DNA of 64,000 nucleotides from Candidatus Scalindua sp. (GTDB lineage Bacteria; Planctomycetota; Brocadiia; Brocadiales; Scalinduaceae): the NCBI GenBank assembly GCA_031316155.1, contig JALDRB010000004.1:62001-126000 (forward strand), in the 5' to 3' direction. This document shows positions 17,756 through 25,513 of the stretch, one piece after another. Below the pieces are notes generated by a model, which had not been told where the DNA came from, ran no database searches, and saw only the letters and a program-made list of their open reading frames with translations. The stretch's first letter is position 1, and the number at the start of each line of letters is the position of its first letter. The position numbers and the translations under genes were made by a program.

Positions 17756-18594
17756 AGAAAATTCTTATCCTCGGTGACAAAAGAAGAAAAAAGATACGGG
17801 ATACAATTGAGGAATTGGAACCCCTATTTCGGAAAAGAGCAGATCTCTCAATAATTGATCTTTCACAAGAAGACGAAACAGAGGAGTTATCTGCTGATTT
17901 GGCATTTGTATTTGGGGGGGATGGGGCAATTTTAGCAGCGAACAGAAAGCTGTGCGGCAAACAAATCCCCATAATCGGTGTGCATATGGGGAAATTTGGG
18001 TTTTTGGCCGAGCTTACACCTTTGACAATCAGCCAGTCTCTGGATAAAATATTTACCGGAAAATATGTTATCTCTCAAAGAATGTTGTTAACATGTCAGC
18101 TTGTTCGCTCAAACAAGATTATAAAGAAAACTGTTGGCTTGAATGATGCTGTTGTATCCAGGACCTCTTTTTCGCGATTAATTTTAATTAAACTGTATAT
18201 TAATGGAACCGAAGTTACCACATATAGCTGCGACGGCTTAATCATTTCTGCTCCTGCAGGCTCAACTGCACACTCTTTATCGGCAGGAGGTCCGATCCTT
18301 ACGCCAGATCTAGATGCCTTTCTCATTACGCCGATCTGCCCTCATACTTTAACCAACAGACCATTGGTAGTTTCCAGTGATTCGAAGATTGAAATGGAGC
18401 AGGTTTCTCAATCTAAAGGTGTTGGTCTGACTGTAGATGGTCAGATTTATGTTGATATCATAACCGGTGATAAAATCATCGTTGAAAAAGCCAAGGAGAG
18501 ATTACTGATGGTTAACACGCAAACAAGAACATTTTATGATGTTTTACGAGCCAAATTAAACTGGAGGGGACAGCCTACTTACGATGTCAATTAA
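17752..18594 (+). CDS. nadK: NAD kinase
   Basis: 280 residues. NadK phosphorylates NAD to NADP. Motifs: FGGDGAILAANR (family GGDGT, here Ala), GVHMGKFGFLAEL, LNDAVVSR and DGLIISAPAGSTAHSLSAGGPI. The C-terminal region has NRPLVVSSDSKIE and VDGQIYVDI. Its ATG overlaps the dxs stop (ATGA) and its end overlaps the oxidoreductase alpha subunit by 11 bp, so it sits inside the xseA-to-korC run. The NADP supply fits with DXR use downstream of DXS, but the linkage may simply be operon packing. Confidence 0.96.
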   Translation: MKKILILGDKRRKKIRDTIEELEPLFRKRADLSIIDLSQEDETEELSADLAFVFGGDGAILAANRKLCGKQIPIIGVHMGKFGFLAELTPLTISQSLDKIFTGKYVISQRMLLTCQLVRSNKIIKKTVGLNDAVVSRTSFSRLILIKLYINGTEVTTYSCDGLIISAPAGSTAHSLSAGGPILTPDLDAFLITPICPHTLTNRPLVVSSDSKIEMEQVSQSKGVGLTVDGQIYVDIITGDKIIVEKAKERLLMVNTQTRTFYDVLRAKLNWRGQPTYDVN

Positions 18595-19678
18595 CAAGAA
18601 TCAGAAATTTCTTTTAACCGGTAACGAGGCGTCTGCAGAAGCTGCAATACAGGCGGGTTGCAGATTTTATTACGGATACCCTATTACTCCTCAGAATGAA
18701 ATCATGACTCATATGGCTTTGAGAATGCCTGAGGTCGGCGGAACGTTTATTCAAGTTGAAAGCGAACTTGCTGCCATATACATGGTTTATGGGAGTGCAG
18801 CAGCAGGAGGAAGAACCATGACATCCTCCTCTAGCCCCGGCATCAGTCTTAAGCAAGAAGGAATCTCTTACCTGGCGGGGAGTGAACTCCCGTGTGTAAT
18901 CATCAACATGCAACGAGGTGGACCCGGGCTGGGTGATATATCTCCTGCGCAGTCTGACTACTTTCAGGCGGTGAAGGGTGGAGGCCATGGAGACTACCAC
19001 ACAATCGTATTGGCTCCGAGCTCGGTACAAGAGGCGGCCGACCTCGTTTTCGATGCATTTGACCTTGCGGATTGCTATAGAAATCCAGTGATGATTCTCG
19101 GTGATGCACAATTGGGACAGATGATGGAACCCGTTGTATTTTGCAAAAAACAGAAAACAGATTTATCCGCTAAAACCTGGGCGCTGACCGGGGCTCGTGG
19201 ACGAAAAAGAAACATTATCAAATCTTTTTATCCGGTAAAGGGAGAACTTGAGGTGTTCAACATAAAACTTCAAAAAAAGTACCACGAGATTGAGGCGGAA
19301 GAAGTTCGATACGAAGAAATAGATACTCGGAATGCAGATATCGTTATTGTCGCTTATGGCACCTCTGCCAGGATATGCAGGGAAGTGCTGAAAGATGCAA
19401 AAAAACAAAGTTTAAAAATAGGTATGATAAGACCTATTACTTTGTGGCCGTTCCCAAGCCATTGTATAGCAAGGGTCGCAGAGCGCGTGCAATCAATTTT
19501 AACTGTTGAAATGAGCGCAGGCCAAATGGTTGAAGATGTTCGTTTGGCTGTTAATGGCAAATGCCCGGTACATTTTTACGGGAGGACTGGCGGAGGAATC
19601 CCTTCACCTAAAGAAATTCTTCATAAAATTAATGAATTAATACAGGTAAAGGAAAAGGTTACCTGCGTCACATCGTAA
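18584..19678 (+). CDS. korA: 2-oxoacid:ferredoxin oxidoreductase, alpha subunit
   Basis: 364 residues. The pyrimidine-binding half of a thiamine-diphosphate oxidoreductase that decarboxylates a 2-oxoacid and reduces ferredoxin. Typical sequences: LLTGNEASAEAAIQAGCRFYYGYPITPQNE at the N-terminus, SSSSPGISLKQEG, MQRGGPGLGDISPAQSDY, and a C-terminal transketolase-C-like domain (VAYGTSARICREVLKDA, IGMIRPITLWPFP). The gamma domain is not fused. Substrate (2-oxoglutarate, branched-chain acid or other) cannot be told by eye; VorB is the alternative name. It overlaps nadK by 11 bp and is followed by the beta subunit 23 bp on. Confidence 0.9.
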   Translation: MSINKNQKFLLTGNEASAEAAIQAGCRFYYGYPITPQNEIMTHMALRMPEVGGTFIQVESELAAIYMVYGSAAAGGRTMTSSSSPGISLKQEGISYLAGSELPCVIINMQRGGPGLGDISPAQSDYFQAVKGGGHGDYHTIVLAPSSVQEAADLVFDAFDLADCYRNPVMILGDAQLGQMMEPVVFCKKQKTDLSAKTWALTGARGRKRNIIKSFYPVKGELEVFNIKLQKKYHEIEAEEVRYEEIDTRNADIVIVAYGTSARICREVLKDAKKQSLKIGMIRPITLWPFPSHCIARVAERVQSILTVEMSAGQMVEDVRLAVNGKCPVHFYGRTGGGIPSPKEILHKINELIQVKEKVTCVTS

Positions 19679-19701
19679 AAAGGTGCCAAAAAACTATTGT
19701 T

Positions 19702-20454
19702 ATGGAATTAACTTATTCGAAACCAAAAACACTGATTGATACGCCAACACATTATTGCCCCGGTTGCGGACACGGTATTGTTCATCGATTAATAGCTGAA
19801 ATCATTGACGATTTGGATATCAGGGAAAAAACCATAGGATTGGCGCCTGTGGGGTGTGCTGTGCTCGCATATAATTATCTTGATATTGATATGTGTGAAG
19901 CAGCCCATGGTCGACCTCCAGCCGTTGCAACGGGAATAAAAAGAGTTCATCCCGATAACATTGTCTTTTCTTATCAGGGAGACGGTGATTTGGCTGCGAT
20001 TGGAACCGCAGAGATAATCCATACCGCTAATCGGGGTGAAAACATCACCGTAATATTCGTGAATAATGCGGTATATGGTATGACAAATGGACAGATGGCA
20101 CCAACTACCCTGCTTAACCAAAGAACACTGACAACACCGAAAGGACGTAATGAAAAAATTGATGGATATCCCTTGCGCATGTGTGAAATCCTCTCCATAA
20201 TAGATGGAAGCCGTTTTATTGCGAGAACTTCTATAACTTCACCAGCAAACATCAAAAAGACAAAACAATTGATACAAAAAGGATTTCAGACACAGATAGA
20301 AAAGAGAGGTTTCTCGTTGATAGAAGTTCTTTCAACATGTCCGGTCTATTGGCACATGACTCCTTGTGAGTCGATGAAGTATATTGACGAACAAATGACC
20401 AAGACCTTCCCATTAGGTGTTTTTAAGGATTGGGAAAACGAGAATCAATTCTAA
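19702..20454 (+). CDS. korB: 2-oxoacid:ferredoxin oxidoreductase, beta subunit
   Basis: 250 residues. Thiamine-diphosphate-binding subunit with THYCPGCGHGIVHRL (an iron-sulfur/TPP-related Cys pair), GLAPVGCA, HGRPPAVATGIKRVHP, and the TPP motif YQGDGDLAAIGTAEIIHTANRGENITVIFVNNAVYGMTNGQMAPTT in three short blocks. Length is standard for the short beta subunit without a ferredoxin domain. The gap to the gamma subunit (152 bp) is filled by a 113-bp repeat starting 9 bp after its stop. Confidence 0.93.
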   Translation: MELTYSKPKTLIDTPTHYCPGCGHGIVHRLIAEIIDDLDIREKTIGLAPVGCAVLAYNYLDIDMCEAAHGRPPAVATGIKRVHPDNIVFSYQGDGDLAAIGTAEIIHTANRGENITVIFVNNAVYGMTNGQMAPTTLLNQRTLTTPKGRNEKIDGYPLRMCEILSIIDGSRFIARTSITSPANIKKTKQLIQKGFQTQIEKRGFSLIEVLSTCPVYWHMTPCESMKYIDEQMTKTFPLGVFKDWENENQF

Positions 20455-20462
20455 GAGTTTAA

Positions 20463-20575
20463 TATACTCATCTCATAATGATTTTCAGATAAAATCCGAG
20501 ATAAAATTGAGCGAGTATAACTGCAGCCAAGATTTGGTTTCCAGTAAAACCGAAAACCAAATCGGTTTTAGTATA
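20463..20575 (+). repeat. 113-bp structured interspersed repeat, copy 1 (inside kor operon)
   Basis: Runs from TATACTCATCTC to GGTTTTAGTATA with 6-bp inverted ends. It matches the copies at 41295-41407 and 52311-52423 at nearly every base and at exactly the same length. The right half folds as GATTTGGTTT / AAACCAAATC (10-bp stem). The left hairpin is damaged here (TCAGAT instead of TCGGAT). It lies between two genes that should be cotranscribed, so it is present in the kor mRNA. Confidence 0.92.
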
Positions 20576-20606
20576 TCAGTATATATTACAAAGGACAGTA
20601 TCAGAG

Positions 20607-21155
20607 ATGACAGAGAAAGTTATTTTGGCAGGATTAGGTGGCCAGGGGATGATGCTACTCGGAAGATTGATAGCACAGGCAGTGATGCTTGAAGGGAAAA
20701 ATGTAACCTTTTTCCCTTCGTATGGCACGGAAGTACGGGGTGGTACAGCCTATTATCATTTAATCGTTTCTCAAGAGGAAATTTTCTCTCCGGTTATTGA
20801 GGAGGCAGATACCCTGATTATGATGAACCTGCCTTCCTATCTCAAGTTTAAGGGGTTCCTCAAACCTAACAGTTCTCTTTTTTTAAACTCATCTATGATT
20901 GACAAAATAGATGCTCCTGAAAATATAGATATTTTTAGAATTCCGGCAACAGAAATAGCAAATGACTTGGGTAATGTTGTAGCATCCAATATGGTTATGT
21001 TGGGTGCATACAATGCTGTCAAAAAACTGATTTCCATACCAACCTTTCTCTCATGCCTCCAGAAAGTCTTACAAGGGAAAAAAGCCCCCTTTTTTAAAGT
21101 AAACAAACTGGCAGTTGAACGCGGTATCGACTTTATCAATCTCTCGAAGGGATAA
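20607..21155 (+). CDS. korC: 2-oxoacid:ferredoxin oxidoreductase, gamma subunit
   Basis: 182 residues. The family signature GLGGQGMMLLGRLIAQAVMLEGKNVTF opens the protein, followed by SYGTEVRGGTAYYHLIVS and the hydrophobic NVVASNMVMLGAYNAV. This subunit completes a three-gene alpha-beta-gamma set; no separate ferredoxin-like delta gene is seen, so an unlinked ferredoxin must be used. Separated from korB by the repeat. An apparently longer upstream frame within the repeat is not coding. It is the last gene of the long plus-strand run. Confidence 0.93.
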   Translation: MTEKVILAGLGGQGMMLLGRLIAQAVMLEGKNVTFFPSYGTEVRGGTAYYHLIVSQEEIFSPVIEEADTLIMMNLPSYLKFKGFLKPNSSLFLNSSMIDKIDAPENIDIFRIPATEIANDLGNVVASNMVMLGAYNAVKKLISIPTFLSCLQKVLQGKKAPFFKVNKLAVERGIDFINLSKG

Positions 21156-21270
21156 GCTACAGCCTATGTAATTCATTTGCACCACGAAGCCCATGCATAG
21201 CTTACTATAAAGAGGAATGTCAATGTTACCAAAATTTTGGGAGGTCAAAAAACTCTCCTGGGCGGGTAAA

Positions 21271-21428
21271 CACCAAATAATAAATTCCAAATAACAAACA
21301 AATCACAATAATCAAATGCAAAATTCCAAACAGAACGGTTTTGATCATTTCTGTCTGCCGTCAGACAGGCGAACATTGGAATTTGTAATTTGTTTGTAGA
21401 TTGTGACTTGAGATTTGTAATTTCTTAA
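21271..21428 (-). repeat. 158-bp interspersed element, copy 1
   Basis: AT-rich text with many AAATTCCAAATAACAAA-like words and a central palindromic CTGTCTGCCGTCAGACAG. The reverse complement is about 85-90 percent identical, by eye, to 49849-50006, and both are 158 bp. Its left end on the minus strand (TTAAGAAATTAC) includes the TAA stop of anmK. No coding capacity is seen. Confidence 0.85.
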
Positions 21429-22636
21429 TTTCCGGGAATGATCTTCCCCAGCACGACCCTCTCCTTCGCACCTGTTGCTGATAAGACATTGGCAGGGTTT
21501 CCAAATAATGTTTCATTGGCAAGGATAGCAAACGACAGAGCCTCTTTTGTATCTGAAGGTATCCCATAATCGTCTGTTTGCTTTATTCTTATGCCTGAAA
21601 GATAGTTGCTCAGCAATTTCAGTAAAGTAAGATTGTGAATTCCTCCGCCGCTTAAGACTACCTCGGTTATTTTGTAAAACGGTTGAATAAATGTTCTGTA
21701 ACTGTCAGATATAGACTTTGCCGTAAAGGCGGTAACTGTTGCAATGGCATCTGAATCATTTATGCTCTCCCGCTTCATCTCTTCATACAAATTATCCGCA
21801 AATTGGACTCCGAAATCCTCTCTCCCGGTCGATTTCGGAGGATATTTTGTTACGTATGGGTGAGAACACAATTTTTCCAGGAAATCCTGATTTGGTTTGC
21901 CTTTTGACGCAAATATTCCATTTTTGTCAAATTTTGCGCTACCGCCTGTTATCTTTTCAGCGAAACGGTCGATTACCATATTACCGGGTCCAGAATCAAA
22001 GGCGATAATGCTGTTGATATCACAATCACCGGGTAACAATGTAACGTTTGCTATACCTCCAATGTTTTGCATCGCCCGGCAAACACCATCTCTTCCAAAC
22101 AGGATAAAATCGACGTACGGCACCAGCGGCGCACCTTCTCCACCAGCTGCAATATCACTTGTTCTGAAATCTGCAATTGTTGTGATTCCGGTATCCTGTG
22201 CTATTATGGAAGGTTCCCCTATCTGTAATGTTGACCCGGTACCACTCATATTAGCTTTCGCCTTTGACGAAGAAATATGGTAGATTGTATGTCCATGAGA
22301 ACCCACAATATCTATCTTGGAAATTGGGATCGACGTTTTTTTTGCAATAAGTTTTACCGTATCGGCAAAAAGTTTACCCAAGATAAAATTCAACCTGCAG
22401 ATCAAATCAACAGAACTTGTTTCTCTTTGAGATGCATTGAAAATTAATTCTCTTATTTCATCATTATATGAGAACGTTTCAAATCCGATGACGTCAACTT
22501 TAGTAGTCAAACCGTTGCCCTTTATGTTAGTCAGACATGCATCTATTCCATCACACGACGTCCCGGACATGAGCCCGACAACAATTCGGCTCTTTTTGCT
22601 TTGTAAACGAATCAGCTTATTTAGAGACATTATCAT
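21425..22636 (-). CDS. anmK: Anhydro-N-acetylmuramic acid kinase
   Basis: 403 residues. AnmK cleaves and phosphorylates 1,6-anhydro-MurNAc released in peptidoglycan turnover, giving MurNAc-6-P. Motifs: VGLMSGTSCDGIDACL near residue 20, GSHGHTIYH, IGEPSIIAQDTGITTIADFR, GGIANVTLLP, FDSGPGNMVIDRF and the C-terminal LSGGGIHN with GIPSDTKEALSFAILA. This is evidence of peptidoglycan recycling. The stop codon lies in the end of a 158-bp repeat. Starts at Met1 or Met3 are both possible. Confidence 0.96.
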   Translation of the reverse strand: MIMSLNKLIRLQSKKSRIVVGLMSGTSCDGIDACLTNIKGNGLTTKVDVIGFETFSYNDEIRELIFNASQRETSSVDLICRLNFILGKLFADTVKLIAKKTSIPISKIDIVGSHGHTIYHISSSKAKANMSGTGSTLQIGEPSIIAQDTGITTIADFRTSDIAAGGEGAPLVPYVDFILFGRDGVCRAMQNIGGIANVTLLPGDCDINSIIAFDSGPGNMVIDRFAEKITGGSAKFDKNGIFASKGKPNQDFLEKLCSHPYVTKYPPKSTGREDFGVQFADNLYEEMKRESINDSDAIATVTAFTAKSISDSYRTFIQPFYKITEVVLSGGGIHNLTLLKLLSNYLSGIRIKQTDDYGIPSDTKEALSFAILANETLFGNPANVLSATGAKERVVLGKIIPGN

Positions 22637-22640
22637 TTAT

Positions 22641-22805
22641 ATGTGCTTTAACACATACCCAAACTTGTGCTGAATTTGTTTCAGTAAAAGCGTTAAACAA
22701 CAACACGGATTCGTTACCCGCCCTTGCGCGGGAGGCACTAACCAATCCATTCGCCGCCCGCGCCATTCGGTACGGAAAGGCTGGAGGGCAGGATACACTA
22801 ACTCG
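22641..22805 (-). repeat. GTTAGC-ended interspersed repeat, diverged copy 3
   Basis: Begins ATGTGCTTTAACACATACCCAAA and ends GGCAGGATACACTAACTCG, both clearly related to the ends of the copy at 24395-24485, with GCGTTAAACAACAACACGGATTCGTT in the middle. About 75 extra bases, including a GC-rich palindromic piece (CCCGCCCTTGCGCGGG), interrupt it. It lies between the divergent anmK and permease genes, directly upstream of anmK. Confidence 0.5.
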
Positions 22806-22925
22806 TCAATAACCGTGTATAGGGGACAAGAAAAAATTATTATATAGTTACCGGCAAATGTGTCAAAACAAATAGGTTAATGGTTGAATGTCCCGCCACG
22901 ATTCCATCGGTTAAAAAGCTTACTT

Positions 22926-24215
22926 ATGAGTAATAATAACGTACAGAAATTTTCACGATTGTTGAACCGGTGTGATATTATCTGCCTCGGGATCAACGGG
23001 ATTGTGGGGGCGGGAATATTTTTATTGCCGGGCAGGATCGCCGCCCTGGCGGGACCAGCTTCGATTTTTTTATATCTTTTCTGCGGCCTGCTGTGCCTGG
23101 CAATTGCGCTTTGCTTCGCAGAGATGGGCGGAATGTATCAGCAAACAGGCGGTGCTTATCTTTACGCACGAGACACTTTTGGTCCGATGATAGGGTTTAT
23201 GGTAGGCTGGATGATATGGCTTTCTTCCATTATCGGATGGGCAACTATGGCAAGCGGTTTTCTCCTGTATCTAGGCTATTTCTCTCCTTCCCTTTCAGAA
23301 GGCTGGCGTGGAAAAGTTATTGTAGCAACCCTCATCATAAGTTTGAGTAGTTTGAACTTCCTGGGGGTAAAAATTGGCGCAAGGATTATAAACTTTTTTA
23401 CCATAAGCAAATTAATACCTATTTGTATCTTTGTCACATGGGGTTTCTCTCACGTCGAAGTTTCCTTATTGCATTCAATATTTTTCTTTGATGTCAAGAA
23501 TATTGGCGGCGCGGCCATCATCGCCTTGTTTGCATACACTGGTTTTGAACACTTATCCGTGCCGGCAGGTGAGATGCTGAATCCAAAAAGAGACATACCG
23601 AAAGCATTTTTCCTGGTAATTATTGGCAGCACTTTCATATATATCTTTGTCCAGACAGTAGCGATAGGCACGTTTCCAAAATTGGCACAATCAGAAAAAC
23701 CTTTAGCGGATGCTGCCGCAAGTTTTTTAGGTGACAGAGGAGGACTACTCATAGCGGTTGGAGCACTTCTTGCTATAGCGGGAATAAATTCAGGCATCGC
23801 CTTAACAGGCCCGAGAAACCTGTATGCTTTATCGAAAGATGGTTTCTTACCAGAACTATTTTCAAAAATCCATCCACAATTTCACACCCCTCACATTGCA
23901 ATAATTGTTTGCGCCTCAATGACATTGATCCTGTCTCTCACCGGCACGTTCGAGTATTTAGTATTTGCGAGTGTACTCGTAAGTCTTTTGCAATATATAC
24001 CGACATGCCTGGCCGTAATTGTTTTGAGAAGAAAGAAGCCGGAGATCTCAAGAAGCTATAAAATTCCTGGTGGTTACATCATTCCATCCGTAGCCCTTAT
24101 GACATGTTTCTGGCTTTTGTGCCAGGTAAAGATAGTCGTGATTGTGGCAACACTTGCAGGAATGATGCTCTGCCTACCTTTTTATTTCTTGAGAAAGAGA
24201 AAAGGGCAAACCTGA
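22926..24215 (+). CDS. APC-family amino acid permease
   Basis: 429 residues from the ATG at 22926; a TTG at 22884 would add 14. The protein is almost entirely hydrophobic with about 12 membrane segments and a short basic C-terminus (RKRKGQT). The first segment carries the APC signature GINGIVGAGIFLLPG, followed by LYARDTFGPMIGFMVGWMIWLSS and, after TM5-6, FAYTGFEHLSVPAGEMLNPKRDIPKA. Amino acid uptake or exchange at the cytoplasmic membrane is expected; the substrate cannot be told. It is isolated between the anmK promoter region and a convergent response regulator. Confidence 0.9.
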   Translation: MSNNNVQKFSRLLNRCDIICLGINGIVGAGIFLLPGRIAALAGPASIFLYLFCGLLCLAIALCFAEMGGMYQQTGGAYLYARDTFGPMIGFMVGWMIWLSSIIGWATMASGFLLYLGYFSPSLSEGWRGKVIVATLIISLSSLNFLGVKIGARIINFFTISKLIPICIFVTWGFSHVEVSLLHSIFFFDVKNIGGAAIIALFAYTGFEHLSVPAGEMLNPKRDIPKAFFLVIIGSTFIYIFVQTVAIGTFPKLAQSEKPLADAAASFLGDRGGLLIAVGALLAIAGINSGIALTGPRNLYALSKDGFLPELFSKIHPQFHTPHIAIIVCASMTLILSLTGTFEYLVFASVLVSLLQYIPTCLAVIVLRRKKPEISRSYKIPGGYIIPSVALMTCFWLLCQVKIVVIVATLAGMMLCLPFYFLRKRKGQT

Positions 24216-24394
24216 CACGTACTACAATTCTTGAACTACAGAAAGAACCGGGTATAACTGATGGCGTAACATACCGGCAGAATGCCGCAGCAGGAGAATT
24301 AGGAGTATGAATAATTCTGAGAACATATCAAACCGTTACAAAATGTTTGAATACGAAATAACTGTCAACGAAGGCTTAAAAAAATTATTTTATA
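24216..24394 (+). pseudogene. Coding-like remnant ending at a repeat
   Basis: Two coding-like pieces overlap by ATGA. One ends LELQKEPGITDGVTYRQN and then AAAGELGV with TGA at 24308-24310. The other starts with ATG at 24307 (MNNSENISNRYKMFEYEI), preceded by two AGGAG boxes, and runs straight into the repeat at 24395. No family is recognised. It may be the truncated front of a small gene. Confidence is low. Confidence 0.25.
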
Positions 24395-24485
24395 CGTGCG
24401 TTAGCACATACTCAAATGGCGTTAAGCAACGACATGGATGTCGTTGTAGCAATTTTGAGAGAGTTGCGCAGGATGCGCTAACTCG
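24395..24485 (-). repeat. GTTAGC-ended interspersed repeat, copy 2
   Basis: 91 bp with ends CGTGCGTTAGCACATA and GATGCGCTAACTCG, and a perfect central palindrome CAACGACATGGATGTCGTTG. Matches 12096-12190 in reverse complement. The CTA at 24478-24480 is the stop codon (TAG) of the response regulator on the minus strand. Confidence 0.8.
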
Positions 24486-25164
24486 ATTCTTCAAGTTTAT
24501 ACCCTACACCCCTGATATTCTTGATTAAGCGTCCGGCCCTGCCCAGCTTTTCCCGTAAATTCCTGATATGCACATCTATAGTCCTGTCCAGGACTATTTT
24601 GTCATCTCCCCAGAGATAGTCTAAAATGTCGTACCTTGAGAACACTTTGCCCTTTTTTGATAAAAGTAATTTTACTATCCTGAATTCAGTAGAAGTTAAC
24701 TCTACATTTTTGCCTTCAACAAAAACCTGGTAACTCTCCAGATCAATTTTTAATAACTCCCCTATACCGAGTCTCTCTGATTCTCCAGGCTTCTGTCTCC
24801 TTCTTAAAACAGATTTTACTCTTGCAACCAGTTCTTTGGGTGAGAAAGGTTTCGTAATATAATCATCTGCGCCAAATTCCAGTCCCAGGATTTTATCAGT
24901 CTCTTCACCCTTTGCCGTCAGCATAATAATAGGAAGAGAGGAAAACCTCTCCTCTTTTTTCAGATATTTGCATATTTCAAATCCATCCGCATCCGGTAGC
25001 ATAAGATCCAGAATGATAAGGTCTGGGGTCTGTTTGTAAAGAAGCCTGAAAAAGCTTTCCGCATCACTGCACTTTTCTACCTTAAACAGTGCCTTATCCA
25101 GGTTAACAGAGACCAGTTCAACAATATCCGGCTCATCATCTACAACAACTATTAATTCCTTCAC
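24478..25164 (-). CDS. OmpR/PhoB-family response regulator
   Basis: 228 residues. The receiver spans about 1-120 (VVVDDEPDIVELV, phospho-acceptor in LIILDLMLPDADG, KPFSPKEL). A winged-helix DNA-binding domain follows at about 130-226 (LTSTEFRIVKLLLSKKGKVFSR, RTIDVHIRNLREKLG, IKNIRGVGYKLE). The YKLE ending is normal for the family. The final residues ESS and the TAG stop come from the adjoining repeat. No partner histidine kinase is adjacent, so it is an orphan here; the kinases at 0.4 and 7 kb are possible but unproved partners. Confidence 0.94.
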   Translation of the reverse strand: MKELIVVVDDEPDIVELVSVNLDKALFKVEKCSDAESFFRLLYKQTPDLIILDLMLPDADGFEICKYLKKEERFSSLPIIMLTAKGEETDKILGLEFGADDYITKPFSPKELVARVKSVLRRRQKPGESERLGIGELLKIDLESYQVFVEGKNVELTSTEFRIVKLLLSKKGKVFSRYDILDYLWGDDKIVLDRTIDVHIRNLREKLGRAGRLIKNIRGVGYKLEESS

Positions 25165-25513
25165 TCTATTTACTTGATGATAGTATTGTTAATAGAAAGT
25201 TCTTTCCAGTTTTTAGCATTTAGGCCGTACAAACGCAACTGTTTTGCCATCGAATGCTCTATTATTAATTTAATATTTTTTTAGTAGATAATTAAGGAGA
25301 AGATAACTAATTTTGCAATCGATATCAGGATAACTGCTATCTCCATTGCGGGACGGTTTTGGTTTCGATGGTAACGAGCAACTTCAAAACGTAAGTATCG
25401 ATACAGAAACTCTCCATAAGAGTTTCATTACAGGATTCGAACGTTTCCGTGATGTTTGGGATAAGATTATCCCTCGAACAGAATTGATAGAGACAAGGAA
25501 AACAAAAAAAATG
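25165..25513. other. Intergenic region with a possible short coding remnant
   Basis: Between the start of the response regulator and the end of glgA. From a TTG at 25346 the plus strand is open to TAA at 25520-25522 and encodes about 58 plausible residues (RDGFGFDGNEQLQN..., GFERFRDVWDKIIP). No family is recognised and no Shine-Dalgarno is seen, so it may be a gene remnant. The left part, AT-rich, should contain the regulator's promoter. Confidence 0.25.

Noticed and set aside
18614-19111. 165-codon open frame on the minus strand
   Set aside because: Antisense to the well-supported korA; low-complexity His/Arg/Ser composition.
24104-24310. 68-codon frame overlapping the permease 3' end
   Set aside because: First half is a shadow of the permease; only the non-overlapping tail is coding-like and is reported as part of the remnant.
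25428-25450. GATTCGAAC (reverse GTTCGAATC) resembling a tRNA T-arm
   Set aside because: Flanks do not pair; no cloverleaf can be drawn.
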